Notes: a model not told the origin generated them from the sequence alone. A stretch of 64,000 nucleotides of DNA from Rutpela maculata (GCA_936432065.2 OW386286.2:113051519-113115518); one strand, 5' to 3'; numbered from the stretch's first letter, positions 1 through 11,794 are shown. Made by a program: numbers and translations.

Positions 1-635
1 TCCAACGATAACATATGGAGTCAAAAACGTGGCAACAACAAAAGCCAACAGAAGAAGTTTTTGAGAAGAGCAGAAACGGACATCGTCCAACTACTCGCAA
101 AAACAACAAGACGAAAACAGCGACATACAACATCAACAGTATTAGGAAGAGAGACAATTAAAAAGGATAGAACTGTACGCAATGAAGTACTGAGCACATA
201 CTCAAGGAAAGGACCCAACACATATACTGAAGAAAGTACTAGCACCAACAAACCAAAGACAGGGAGGCTATGCTACAGCGGAGAACAACAACTAAGAGGA
301 TCAGAATCAAAAAATGAGCACCACAAAGCAGAAACACAAAAAGAGGAGCATAAACACTCCATAAACACAACGCGGCAACATATTTCACAAGTAGACTCAG
401 AATAGGCAGAGGTCCAGAACCAAAAACACAAAAAAGGGAGCTTAAACGCTCCCTCACGACACAATGCGGTAACGCATCTCACACAAACCTACACCCTCCC
501 ATCCCACATTCCTTTACCATGCGCCATGTGGCACTCGCTGCTGGCAACAAGCATGACCTTAGTCCAACCCAGCGTGGACGTAGCAGGCCCAGCTGTATAC
601 CTACCACACGCTGGTAAATCAATCAATCAATCAAT
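1..635 (+). mobile_element. LINE-like 3' end with (AATC)n tail, cut by the window edge
   Basis: Frame 1 is open from base 1 to a stop at 403-405. It encodes a Lys/Arg/Thr/Gln-rich C-terminus of about 134 residues with no motif I recognise. About 230 bp of moderately GC-rich non-coding sequence follows, then an AATC tetranucleotide run at 616-635. A coding tail, a 3' UTR and a short simple-repeat tail are the usual layout of a non-LTR retrotransposon 3' end. Two other LINE-like 3' ends in this window (8393-8590 and 62668-63288) have a similar layout. The clade is not known, and the reading frame could also belong to an unrelated gene entering from the left. Confidence 0.4.
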
Positions 636-1544
636 TTGTTTTCAATATATTTTCTTCTCATTCAATGAGCCATTTAATCTAAAATACTAAAATGTTACCT
701 TATTTATTAAATAATTTTTTTTATCGTGATACGACATATCATTTTTTGTATACATCCCCCCTCCCCTACTTTGTGTCCCTTCTGGAACTGGAGAGAAGAG
801 GAGTTTTCAAGCAGATACTCCACAAACTGTTAATTAGATCAGTCATTTTACACAGTGTGATTACAATTTACTATTAGCAGATACAGTATTGTCTCTGCTA
901 TTAGTTAATACAAATTTTCGTGCGGGATACCCCGGCCGATGGTTCGTTGTTCCGTTAAGTTCCCGCGTCATGCGTCGTCATCCCAGGTGTTTGGTAAGTG
1001 CACGGCTAGTACGAATGTAAACAATGAATTTGTAATTACCAATGGGAATGTGTGATTAGGGCAATTCTTCACAAACCCGATATAAACGAAATAGTTCATT
1101 GATAATGTAGAAGAACTCACTACCGTACGTCTAGGTGACGCGACACCGATTCACTTTTGGAAGGGCGCCAGCCGCGTTCTGCCCCGTTCTTCTACTACCA
1201 AGCGGGTTCGAGATAAGATATAACTCAATAGACGAGTAATAGGTCAAGGGTGCACTACCTTATATAGATCATTAACGACGCTCTCTCAGGACGTGATTTT
1301 GATCTGTTTATACAGTAATAATGTTTAACGTCTTTGGATTTTTGCATAAAAAAATCCCTATCGAAGATTTCTCTCCGACGGGATTAAAAGTTGACGTGAT
1401 TGATATCTATTTACCTACTAATAATGAACTCTACACTTAATGCTTTCTGAAAAAATCGCATAAAAATATCCCGATCAAACTCCCGTAAGGCGACCAGACC
1501 ACTGAGTATCAAACTTGTGGAATCATGAGATTCCGATTAACTCA
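636..1544. other. AT-rich stretch without recognised gene
   Basis: Mostly AT-rich sequence with a more GC-balanced patch near 920-1260. The short reading frames here show no recognisable motif, and I see no terminal repeats. Confidence 0.5.
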
Positions 1545-1552
1545 GTTGTTTC

Positions 1553-1764
1553 CAGGGTTGGAAAAAACTGTTTTTTTTTCTCTTTTAAACAGTTTTTTTG
1601 TTGTTTAAAACAGTGTTTTAAATGATATATTTTAAACTGTGTTTTAAACAGTTGCTTAAAACATCACATTGTGTATTAAGTATGTTTTAAACATTTGTTT
1701 AAAACATGATACGATGTTTTAAAAAATGTTTTTAAAATATTTTGTTTTAAACATGCCAACCCTG
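1553..1764. mobile_element. hAT-like MITE with perfect 8-bp TSD
   Basis: The element begins CAGGGTTGG and ends CCAACCCTG. It is flanked on both sides by the 8-bp sequence GTTGTTTC (1545-1552 and 1765-1772). A 9-bp inverted terminus starting CAGGG with an 8-bp TSD is characteristic of hAT transposons. The 212-bp interior is built from inverted runs of GTTTAAAAC and TTTTAAAC and has no coding capacity, so it must depend on a transposase from elsewhere. A larger relative lies at 10992-11516. Confidence 0.85.
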
Positions 1765-1772
1765 GTTGTTTC

Positions 1773-2226
1773 GGTCTAGCAACAAGTCCTTACATCAATA
1801 AAATGCAATTAGTTCAAAGAATACCATTTATTTAATAAGTTTAAAACGATACAGTTATTTTCTGCAAAATGATACAATGTGAAAGAATCACCCATATGGT
1901 TTATTTTTCCTTGATCAAAAATTATACTTTTATTTTTGGTTCGTTTTTCCATGACCACCATATACTTTCACTATCACATCCTGAACCAAAACATATTTTC
2001 CTAAGTGAAAATTCGGTGTTTCTTCGAATTTTTACCCGGTTGTGCCTAATGTCTTAACCACTTCATAACGGTCCTTTTAGGCTAGTTTGTGGCTCCGAAG
2101 CCCTTCAGACTTGTATGTTATGATCGAAAATGCCCTTAAATGAATTTTTTACCTAAGTCGAATTGTCATTTTGGTTTCGACTAGGCCAATTCTGGGAAGT
2201 TCTCCAACAATAAATCTATATCTATA
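1773..2226. other. Stretch without recognised gene
   Basis: Ordinary AT-rich sequence. A 62-codon frame (1869-2057) lies here but has no recognisable motif and is probably chance. Confidence 0.45.
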
Positions 2227-2228
2227 TA

Positions 2229-3019
2229 CAGCGTGATCTACCAAGAAATGCGGAAAATAAAATGGTGTACTAGTCTTCAATGTGGGAAAGCCCCTGCAAA
2301 AATTTAGAGGATTCTGAGGTAATTTAGTATATTAAATTATTAGTAAAGCGAAGATACACTACTGATGTTGTGTAAGTTCTGACCTACTCCTGAATAGGTC
2401 GACGAACTTACTTGTGAAAGAACGTATTCGAGTTGTTTACATTTCCTTAATTGGCATAAAAAGTGAAGCCGGCCGACGAGATCAAAAAAACACGATCCAG
2501 CGGCAGGGAGCCAGCATTGTCGGTACGGTTTGAAGATAATTGGAATTTCAGCGGACCAGTTCACTTTTACGAATGAGTTCAAAGCATGCCGACAAGGCTG
2601 GCTCCCTGCCGCTGCATCGTGTGTAGACTACTCGAGAGCCGCGTTTTTTGTTTTCGGTCGAACAATAGGGACACCGCCGCGCCGTGTCATTGACCGGTTT
2701 AACTAAATATCTGGTATATCTGCTTGTCATTTCAGCATGGGGTCAATGTCTTCGATTTATTTCGGTATTTTTGTAGTGTGATTTGATTAAAACCAAAAAG
2801 TCACTTCTATCTTATCCAGCTTTGCTGTCAGTAGTGTCAATCCCAAGTCTGATAAAGTGATATGGTAGTACCGCGTTACGTTAGATTAGTTAAAGTCATT
2901 AACGGCGCATTTCTACAAAAAAATAATTGGTCATTTTTTTTTACTTTTCATATTTTTAACTCCTTTCGGTGGGGACAACCTACTGTTAAATTTTCCGCAT
3001 GCCATGGTAGATCACGTTG
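2229..3019. mobile_element. TA-flanked terminal-inverted-repeat element
   Basis: The left end reads TACAGCGTGATCTACC and the right end is its near-exact reverse complement, with match continuing over about 34 bp through TGCGGAAAAT. The outermost TA on each side (2227-2228 and 3020-3021) fits the TA target of Tc1/mariner elements. No transposase frame survives. A second inverted repeat lies inside (2488-2530 against 2580-2624, sharing a CAGCGGCAGGGAGCCAGC core). The mariner assignment rests only on the TA and the CAG-like terminus. Confidence 0.6.
2488..2624. repeat. Internal inverted repeat of the 2.2-3.0 kb element
   Basis: Arms of about 43 nt are separated by about 50 bp and share a GC-rich core, GGCAGGGAGCCAGC and its complement. 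The arms are much richer in GC than their surroundings. Confidence 0.6.
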
Positions 3020-3021
3020 TA

Positions 3022-4092
3022 TATAAAAGAATACCCTGACTGACCGACTCATTCACTGATCTATCAACGCCCAGCTCAAACCGCTGGGTCTAGAAACTTC
3101 AAATTTTGCATAGAGGTTCCTGGAATGACGTAGGCAACCACTAAGAAGGAATTTTTCGAAATTCGACCCCCAAGAGGGTGAAAAAGGGGGTTGAAATTTT
3201 AGGCTTTTTCGGAAACGGTTAGATCTAGATATTTCACTTTTTGAAGAGGTGAAAACGAGGGTAGTAGATGGTTTAAAATGCACCCGTATTTTTGAAATCG
3301 CGTAAGTCAGAAACGTGATTATTCCAGAGGTGGACTCTTCTGAGAAAATAGGAAGATACGTACTTGACGGTTTTCAAAAAGAGACCTCCGAAAGGATTAA
3401 CGGGGGTTAAGCTTTTCGGAAACGGTTAGACCCAGACGCGTGAAATGTGGAATCTATTAGACACGAGTAAGACGAAATTTCGATTTTCACTTTTTGAAGG
3501 GGTAAAAACGTATCTCTGAAATCGCGTAAGTCAGAAAGGCGATATTCCTGCAAAGGGAAATAAGGAGACACGTATTCGACGGTTTTCACCCCGAACGGGT
3601 GAACAGGGAGAAGGATGTTTTTAAGCATGAAATTTGACACATACCCGCCCATGTGTTTTATTGTCGATTGAAATACTTATTTTTTTGTTTAACTCGCTCT
3701 AATTCAAAAACAGAATAATGAATTATCAATTGCGATGCGCAGTGGGTTTCCCCGATTGCTATGGATGCGCAGTGGGTTTCTTCAAGTGCAGTGGATGCGC
3801 AATGGGTTTCCCTGAATGAGGTGGATGTGCAGTGGGTTTCCCCGAGTACTATGTATGCGCAGTAGGTTTCCTCGAGTAAAATGGATGCGCAGTGGGTTTC
3901 CCCGACTACTATGAATGCGTAGTCGATTTCCTCGAGTACAATGGATGGTTCCCTCGAGGGCACTTCCTGAGTACTATAGGAGTACTCAGTGAGTATGTAG
4001 TACTTCTTTATAGGCATAAGTTAGTATGTCAATGTTCTTAGTTTCATGCGCAAGAAGTTTTCCACGCGAACGAAATCGCGGGCATCAGCTAG
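3022..4092 (+). mobile_element. Helitron-like non-autonomous element
   Basis: The 3' end carries a short GC hairpin (CGCGAACGAAATCGCG) followed by GGCATCAGCTAG and then T. This matches the hairpin plus CTAG|T end expected of Helitrons and resembles a 3' end I recall from many insect genomes. The 5' side starts near TATATAAAAGAATACCC, but its exact boundary is unclear because it abuts the preceding element. The interior holds blocks such as CTAGAAACTTCAAATTTTGC and a minisatellite near the 3' end. There is no Rep/helicase coding. Confidence 0.6.
3733..3955 (+). repeat. Minisatellite of about 30-33 bp, seven degenerate units
   Basis: Units repeat the pattern GGATGCGCAGTGGGTTTCC followed by a variable CTCGAGTA-like segment. 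About seven units are visible and the later ones are diverged. It sits inside the Helitron-like element, just upstream of its 3' hairpin. The same minisatellite occurs in the opposite orientation at 53.8-54.45 kb. Confidence 0.85.
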
Positions 4093-5029
4093 TAATCAAT
4101 AATTCAAAATATTACACAGAAATACTGAAATCAGAAGTGGAGGCATAGCCTATCGCACCAACATCTCGATTTTCTCAGAAACAGAAGATAATAATTTATG
4201 GACCAGAAAATGTCTATTACTTCTCCCACATTATATCTGTCACGTTAGTGAAACTGTATTTGAATCAAACCAGTACTTTTGAAGTTATGTGATCACATAC
4301 ATGCATACAGACGCGAGGACATGCAGACAAACATGCAACTAAACTGAGAACGTCCTTATTGAAATCGGCCCAATAGCAAGATTCAAATATGGTCACTTTA
4401 CATATGCAGTTTATATATACGATGTTGATATGTTGATAAGTGGAAAGGATTAATATAATTGAAAAATGTAAAATTGTAATTCTTAAAAATAACTGACTTT
4501 TCTCTATTACCTATAGTTATTATTTTAATAATTTTCTGTGTTAACAGCACGTTGTGAAGCTTTTTGTCCTTAGTAGCAACTAATATCTTAAAAAAAAATT
4601 AAGTCAGCCCTGGGATAAAAACAGACCAATCTAGAAACGGTTATGCCTAGAGTAATATATGCATGACATAATAAATACACATTACCATTACACCTGCTAC
4701 CTACATTCACACACTTCCTGGTATCTTTTCAAAACAGCTCGACTCTCATGTCTGCAGGGAAAAATGTAAATACCCTAAGTATTATGAATTAATAGTTTTA
4801 TACGTTTACAGCTAATCAGTTTATAAAGAACAGTAGTTGTTTTCAAGGAAAACTAAAAAGAATTCTTAACGAAACAAACGATGTTCTGCTTGGTACGCTT
4901 GGGGACAAGATTTACGGTCAAGACGCATCGCGTGATTTCACATTGTCACCCGCAGCCACCCTCGACTTTATATCTTAAATGACAACCCACCCTTGGAAAC
5001 ATCAAATTGAAGCTCTAAAAACTAAATAC
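4093..5029. other. AT-rich stretch without recognised gene
   Basis: I see no reading frame above 60 codons, no terminal repeats and no RNA gene here. Confidence 0.5.
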
Positions 5030-5041
5030 AATGTCCTTGAT

Positions 5042-5094
5042 CTGGCTGATTGGACTAGCTCCACAGTGCCACAAAAAAAAAAAAAAAAAAAAAA
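5042..5094 (+). mobile_element. Tiny 5'-truncated retroposed insertion with poly(A) tail
   Basis: About 30 bp (CTGGCTGATTGGACTAGCTC and a few further bases) is followed by a run of about 23 A. The block is flanked by direct repeats AATGTCCTTGAT at 5030-5041 and 5095-5106. A long TSD next to poly(A) is the hallmark of LINE-driven target-primed reverse transcription, here stopping after about 30 bases. The source transcript is unknown. Confidence 0.7.
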
Positions 5095-5298
5095 AATGTC
5101 CTTGATATATTTTTCGTTGATTTGTTTTTGAATACTTAAATATTTTTTGAATAAAAAATGTCAGATTGTTAAAGTAAGTAATTCGCAGTGAGGAAAAGGT
5201 TTGATAAAAATATTATTACATATAGCGATTTTTAAAATCATAATATATTTAAATGGCTCTATGCAAAGAAATCCAATAGAGTTATAGTTCTCTCCATT

Positions 5299-6003
5299 TT
5301 ACTTCCACGTCCAGTGGAAGTATAGTAACGACAAAAAAATTTTTAAAAATTTTTATTGTCCAAATAGGCTTAAAATGTCATGAAACGTCGAGATTTTAAG
5401 TTTGAGTAAAAAAAAAATTCTGTCTGTCTGTCGGTCTGTCTGTCTGTAACTTTTTTTTGTGCGCACGTTTACTCTGGAACCGTTTGAGATATTGACTTGA
5501 AATTTGGTACACATTATGTACTTTAACGAGATCTAAAACTAGATTATATTTTCATCTTGTTCCGTCGAAGGGTTGGGGTGTAAATTGGGGTAAATTTGGG
5601 GTAAATGGGTAAATCAAGCAGGTAAGAGTCCACGAAATTGGTATTTAGTATATACAAGAGAAGCTAAGGTCTCAAAAAAAATGTTGGCATTAGCCACCCC
5701 CATTACCACCCCCACCCCCTTATTAAAGGGGATGAAAAAAAATTGTGATTTAGTGTATGTACAGGAACCAGAAACCTCAAAATATTTTTAACTTCATCCA
5801 CCCCCCCACTACCACCCCCCTATCACCACCCCCACCCCACTATCGATGTGGGGTATCGTTTTATGGGTTTTTGGGGTAGAAGATTTCAAATATTATATTA
5901 TTAAAGTTCCATAAACAATTATTTTCACATACAAAGTTTTTTCGTTGTGAGTGACTTGGATAGAGAATCTGGATGTGGAAGTAGTGATTCCGTGGGCAGC
6001 GAT
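5299..6003 (+). mobile_element. TTACTTCC family copy 1 (near full length)
   Basis: The left end is TTACTTCCACGTCCAGTGG, an 8-bp hairpin of ACTTCCAC with GTGGAAGT. The right end is GGATGTGGAAGTAGTGATTC then TGGGCAGCG. ACTTCCACGTCC and GGATGTGGAAGT form imperfect inverted termini. The interior, in order, holds a GTCT tetranucleotide tract, GTGCGCACG, the block ACCGTTTGAG...TTGAAATTTGG, and two C-rich (G-rich on the other strand) tracts. There is no coding capacity. I cannot assign the superfamily; a non-autonomous DNA element is the likeliest reading. I see no clear TSD. Confidence 0.75.
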
Positions 6004-6263
6004 ATTTATACTGCACATAAAAAATGCAAAGCTGCCGACCGGTAGACCGGGGCATGCTTTATTTTTCTACACTATATTAAATAATAAATATAATGTATTA
6101 CTTATCAGATAAAACATTACTCTCATGTAAAGTATGTTCGGGCATGATTAAAACAAAAAAGAAACGGAAACACGGCTCTTTTAATTAAGATTTCTAACTC
6201 TTGTGATATAGTTACTCGAATCACCCCCGAAGTTTATTGTCGGCGTTCGGCAGAAGTTTTATC

Positions 6264-7222
6264 GTATGTACAATCACTAGTGCTTGAAATTTTATCGGTA
6301 AAATTTTTTCGAAAGCGTTGTTGTCTGGTAATATAAAGAGTGCAAATTGACCATTTATTATCTGATTAAATCCCGACCGCTTTACGGGAGGGATTTAATC
6401 TTTGATAATAAACTGTCAATTTGCACGAGTTATATTAACCTTATGGCAACTTAGCTTGAGAAAAAATTTATAGATAAAATTTAGAAGCACGAGTGGTATT
6501 TGTGGAGAATATTTCACGAATAAATAATTCATTAAGTACATCTTCAATATTATGTTCAGTAATTAATTGCCTTCAGACGTTTCCTTGTTACTTTTTAGAT
6601 ATCACACACCTTTATCTTCAATTTCATCATTTACGTCACATAAAAATGCATTTCCAAAGCGACTCATGTAATAAAAAACAAAGTAGGTTTAAATTATGAC
6701 AATCAAGAAAAACAATATACGTTAAACCATAGGTACTGCAACTTATAAGACTAGTCATCGCAACAAAGCACGCTTCGACCAATCACATTATGGGGAAAAT
6801 CACACAAATTGCATATTACCAATCTATCGCTTTTACGTTCTAAGGCTGCTGGCTCAGATGGTATGGTACCGCCATCTAGTAACGCTAGCTTAACTGCTAA
6901 CTGGCCCAAACAGTAAATTGAATTATTATATTAAAGTGTTTATTAATATATATTTGTGTATTTAATCCTTGTTTCTAATTTGAGAAGTTTGATAGTTAAG
7001 TTAAGGTTTACTTGTTTAAGTAGAGAGACTAAGTACAACGAATTATAATGTATATAGTGATACTGCAGAGTTTTGATTTTCCAAATAAGTGTTAGCTACT
7101 TTGTGATGATTGATGAATTACCATACGTAAGTACTTACCTACATTTGTGTATTTATCATGAAATAACTGATTTGTCTGCTTCGTGCAGATATTTATATTT
7201 AATTTGGATTGTGAAAATTATT
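6264..7222 (+). repeat. Dispersed repeat with internal palindrome, copy 1
   Basis: This stretch aligns base for base, with small gaps, to 33027-33958, starting at CGTATGTA and ending at GAAAATTATT. It contains a conserved 109-bp palindrome at its 5' side. The frame at 6493-6699 has a close counterpart at 33252-33458, but I see no known domain. A sub-block at 6451-6520 (AGATAAAATTTAGAAGCACG) recurs in weaker form near 7355-7430, so the unit may extend to about 7430. Confidence 0.75.
6329..6437. repeat. 109-bp palindrome, copy 1
   Basis: The arms carry GTGCAAATTGAC, TTTATTATC and GATTAAATCCC, with their complements after a short GACCGCTTTACGGGAGG centre. The same fold is kept at 33089-33199. 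Confidence 0.8.
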
Positions 7223-7430
7223 TTGTAATTACGTTAGGTATTAAGTCGTTGAAAGCTGTGTATAACTTGTCCCGAACCTATATAAGTTCCACACAGCATT
7301 GGCTTTTTAGGTTATTAATACAATACTACAATTTACAATTTACGTTAACAATTAGTAATAAGCTAGAGAAGATATTTATAGATAACATTTAAAAGCACGA
7401 TTTGTCCTATTTGCCGAAAACATTTGACGA

Positions 7431-8392
7431 CACAAAACGTCAAAAAATTTTCGCAATATTTGCCGCTGCAGTGACCTAAAAAATTAGAGCGATAAATTTT
7501 GCATGTTGGTATTGTCAAAAGCCGATCTAGCTTGAATTACCACTAATAATGACGTTTGATTGGTGCAATGTTGTGGAAAAACGGGCTCTCATTGGCTATA
7601 GCGTTAATGAGTGAAATAATCTAATATATTTACATCAGAAAAGGTTCACGTAGTTATTCATGAGGACAGCGACGAAGATTAATTATATTGTAATAATTAA
7701 TAATTTGTATCTTAATAAATAATATTTTCTTAGACTTTATTTTTATCTATACTGCACTTTTCTTATTCTTAACGTAAATAATAACTATAATTCAGAGCAT
7801 TTATTTTATTTATTTAACTTACAGACACATAACAACTTGTTTATACATTTATGAGTAAGTTTATATCAAAAAGAGATATAAAGTAGTAAGAACTCCAGGA
7901 CGGTCATAACGAGTTTCTTTTTTTTTTAAGAATGCACTTTTAGTGGTAATACTAGACATAGTAAGCTACATTATATATTTTGTAGCAGATTGTACCTCTG
8001 TGTGAACTATGAAAAAAAATAAGAATTTTTTATTTTTAATTTTTTTAAATAGTAAATATAGTTGAAAAATTCTACAAAAATATATAATATAGAACAATGT
8101 ATTATCTAACAAAGACTTTTCGTTTTATTAATTTAGCTGCAATAGTTTTTGAATAAAATAATTTTCAAAAATACCCACTCTAGCCTATATATGATCAATT
8201 ATCTCAAGAACGCAGGAAGATCAGAGGCTGAATTTGTATCAATGGTAACTTTATTACACACCGATGTCATAACACAAGTTATTTTGAAAATACCTCTCTG
8301 GGGCCACTGACCCTATCTTATCCTGCTAGACCCTTTTTGAGTGAGTGTATCTGGATTTTCCTAAATTAATTACGTTTTTTTTACAACGGCAT
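7431..8392. other. AT-rich stretch without recognised gene
   Basis: Very AT-rich sequence with homopolymer runs. I see no motif-bearing frame and no terminal repeats. Confidence 0.5.
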
Positions 8393-8590
8393 CTCAATTC
8401 AATTCAACAACAATTTATTAACAGTTAGTTATTACAGATATGCGCCTAGTTGGATCCCGGTCCGGAGCCAGTTATACAACCACGACGCGACGTGTAGCGT
8501 CATGGTGAGCGTGTGGCTAGGTGGAGCGGGTCAGATTCAGCTGGAACGATGAGTAACTGGTGGTGGGTTAGCACACCTGTCTTAAACTAG
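8393..8590 (-). mobile_element. LINE-like 3' end on the minus strand
   Basis: Read on the minus strand, about 150 bp of GC-rich sequence leads to AATAAATTG, a TTG run and a terminal TTGAATTGAATTGAG tail at 8393-8415. The GC-rich 3' UTR, AATAAA signal and short-repeat tail parallel the complete LINE end at 63.1-63.29 kb. No coding remains. Confidence 0.45.
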
Positions 8591-8599
8591 AATAAAACT

Positions 8600-8914
8600 T
8601 AAAGCTAACAATTTTTCTTAGGTATAGAGAACTTTATAATATTTAAGTTTAGGTTTTAATTTGCACTACGTTGCACTGTTTAGTTCTGGTTACTGATACG
8701 GGGAAAACTCAACGAAAATGACATCCTTCGTCCTGGTGGTCATCCCTCCTCCAGGAAGGTAGATATCGGTATCTCCGTTTAGTTTATATGCAGTACAATA
8801 ACTAGAAATTTTAATTTAGAATATTGTCATATGAATAAAATTTCGCCTTTTTGATAATTTAATAGTAAATGCTTCAAATAAACATTTTTATATTATGCGA
8901 GGCTTATTAATTTA
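8600..8914. other. Stretch without recognised gene
   Basis: AT-rich, and nothing recognised. Confidence 0.45.
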
Positions 8915-9530
8915 TAGGAGGTGGTGTCTAAAAAAAAAAATAGCCATTGGAAGTGAAAGAGAATCAAATGCTGAGAAAAAAGTTCTATACAATTTTTCAT
9001 ATATATAGCTTTAAGTTAAAACGACTTAAAAACACGATTTTAGCTTTAGGAAAACAACTGTCTTCGTCGAATAATTCGAAAAATATCACATTTATGAAAA
9101 AAGTGTTAGGAGACCAATAAGAAAACTTGTAAACTGAGGACGAATTCTGTTTTTTCTTATCTAATTACTGTAGAATTAGTTTCGGGGATATGGAAGTTTA
9201 AAAATAGAATATATAAATGACTTCAGTTTTAAGTAAAATGTTATTTTTACAAATTGAGATATAGATGGTGTTGCGATGCAGCAAAAATTGTTCCGTCCCA
9301 GGAAGCTTGAAAAGAGCAGCATGTGATGAGGCGTTACATTCTTGGAAACTTTTATAATACGAACAATTTTCGAGAATACACGATATTTGAACTTCAATAT
9401 ATTTTTCAAGTAATCCTTTGGGACATTTTTCATAGTGAATCAGATTCATATAGATAGTAATGAAACAAATTTATTTGAACTTCTGATTTGGTCGGAAATT
9501 ACATTATTTATTTTTGAATAGGACACCCTA
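8915..9530. mobile_element. Candidate TA-flanked inverted-repeat element
   Basis: The left side reads TATAGGAGGTGGTGTC and the right side GGACACCCTATA. These are imperfect reverse complements of the GGGTGTCC type common at mariner-like MITE ends. The interior is AT-rich, and the minus-strand frames inside it (9176-9449) have no known motif. Terminal mismatches make this a tentative call. Confidence 0.35.
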
Positions 9531-9532
9531 TA

Positions 9533-10342
9533 CATTTTAATGAAAAATTAAATATAATTTTATTTTGAGCATTTTCTCAAATATAACCATATTTAAAAAA
9601 GTAGTATAGTCGATTTTGTGCAATAATTAAATTTATTCGCTTTAACGCATTATTGATTTATTTCCTGAAGATACCTACAATTTTTAAAAAATACAACTTT
9701 ACTTTTCATTTAATTATACCATTGTCAAATATTATTTTCAAGCCTCTCATATCCACTTAGGAAAGCGCTGAATACAGTCTTTGAATTTGTTAGAGGTAGT
9801 TATTAAAATAGAACTTTGGACCCAGGAAACAATTTTGTACAAGTTAACAAGCAACATAAAGAGATGAGTAGGATGCTACAAGTAAAACTTTTACCTGCAG
9901 CGAGAATAACAATGGAATTCAATTTATCTAGCTGAAGGTGCGTCGAGAGTCACATTTTGAATACTTTTCCGCGTGAAATAATGTTACAGAACTTTTTTCT
10001 ACTGAATATGACGAATTGTTTTCGGGCGTTCACTTTTATTTTTGCTTTGTGACAAACTGCTGAATTTAAAGCGGTAAGGAATATTTTATTATAGATCAAA
10101 GTGTAATTGAAAATGTAATGTATTTACATTTCTGAAATTTCTATTTCTAATGTATATTTATCACATGTCACAACAAATAACAATTTGGAAAACCATTTTC
10201 GACAGTTTTTTTATATCTTAATTTTTACACACTATTTTATTGGTAATTGATTTCTTGAATTCTAAATGTCATACGGATGATTCGGTAATAAATAAATTAA
10301 AAAAAACTTTTCAAAAACAATGATTTTCTTTTAAAACCAAAT
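9533..10342. other. AT-rich stretch without recognised gene
   Basis: I see no motif-bearing frame and no repeat boundary. Confidence 0.45.
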
Positions 10343-10558
10343 TACACCAAAAAGTAGAAAATAACTATAAGCTGATGAGGATAATTTTCAACTTTGTAAA
10401 TAGAAAACTATTGGGCGCTCATAAAATGTAAACGTAAATCAAGTTCACATTTTATGAGCGCCCAATAGTTTTCCATTTACAAAATTGAAAATTATTCTGA
10501 TCAGCTTATAATAGTTATAATCACTGAAAAAAAAAATATTTTCTACTTTTTGGCAATT
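10343..10558. mobile_element. Foldback (hairpin) element of about 216 bp
   Basis: The left arm (10343-10429) and right arm (10443-10558) are reverse complements with few changes, around a centre of about 15 bp. The innermost part, GGGCGCTCATAAAATGT and its complement, is perfect. The outer part pairs CCAAAAAGTAGAAAATA with its complement. The interior has no coding. No clear TSD was identified. Confidence 0.8.
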
Positions 10559-10991
10559 GTTAATTTACAAACTGGACTAAAATAACCACTTTACGTGGAG
10601 TCAGTTGAAAGTCCCTTTACATAGAGCTTTGACTGTCTCATTCTGGAGGCTTGAGTCCAATAAACTCAATCTCCTAGCTTTGATTCAACCAGATTCTTGA
10701 CAATCTGATAGCTGGCTCAGGGCCAAGGAAAATAGCTTTTGCTTCTTTTCCTCCAACAAGTATCGTATGTGGCGCCTTCAACTAACAATCGCTAAATAAC
10801 TCACGGTATAAAATTTCTTGCCTTTGCCAGCGTTCTTCTACTAATTTGGGACTAATATTGAGGTGGCTTAGACCTTCATCTCAAGATTACCGTTACCTGG
10901 CAGATAAAAGCACCAAATTTGGTATGAAGGTACCTTGGGGTATACTAATAAATGTTAGCCTAGGAATTTCAAAAAATTGTGATGTACAACA
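10559..10991. other. Stretch without recognised gene
   Basis: It contains a more balanced-composition patch at 10620-10760 with CT-rich words. The frame 10846-11094 runs across the next MITE boundary, so it is not a gene. Confidence 0.4.
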
Positions 10992-11516
10992 CAGGATTGG
11001 GTTGGAAAAAACAGTTTTTTTTTTCATTTTAAACAAAAAAACTTTTATTTTAAACAATCTTTTTTGTCTTAAACAGTTTTTTTCAATGTTTTAAATGGCA
11101 TGTTTAAAACTCTATTAAACTAAAATTAAATGGTGCCAAGTGTCTGCTACTACTACTTGATACCAGATGACGCTCTTAAACGGATTTTACAGCACTCTAC
11201 AAATAAAACGTTCAGTTTAGTGCAAGTAACCACTGACCATTTGACTCCTAGGAGTAAGACTACAGAGGCTATTTTTTTTGTGAGTGTGTTTATTGTTTAT
11301 ATTAGAATTATTTATCGGAATGGACCAACATCGGCCCTTTTCCTGCTTTTTCACAATCTCCAAAATAATACATTTGTTTAAAACATCGCACTGTGTTTTA
11401 AACAGTTGTTTAAAACATCGCCTTGTGTATTAAATGTTTTAAACATTTATTTAAAACATGGTGCGATGTTTTAAACATCTTGTTTAAAACATTTTGTTTT
11501 AAACATGCCAACCCTG
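10992..11516. mobile_element. hAT-like element, larger relative of the 1553-1764 MITE
   Basis: The left end is CAGGATTGGGTTGG and the right end CCAACCCTG. The flanks GTACAACA (10984-10991) and GTACAGCA (11517-11524) form an 8-bp TSD with one change. Both subterminal regions repeat the GTTTAAAAC-type words of the smaller element. About 250 bp of unrelated, more balanced sequence (about 11130-11370) sits in the middle and is open for 83 codons. It may be transposase residue or captured sequence; I do not recognise it. Confidence 0.75.
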
Positions 11517-11794
11517 GTACAGCACTAAAATCCAAAATGACCGACAAATGCGACAAACAATATCATACAATCTATTATACTGTTAATTTTTAATTATAGC
11601 TTTAAGCCAACTAAGTACACTACACACCTAACTTAGGGTAGTCTACATATTAAATAAAATACAATAAAATATATCCATATCATTTATTGCAGTAATATGT
11701 ATGTCAAATATAACGCTAATAAGAAATTTCAGTAACAAAAAAAATTTATAGTTATTCATTCGACCGAATTAAGTATGCAACAGTTATGAATAAA

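Noticed and set aside
3658..4017. 119-residue minus-strand frame with repeated GETHCAS-like peptides
   Set aside because: The peptide repeat is only the translation of the minisatellite in the Helitron-like element.
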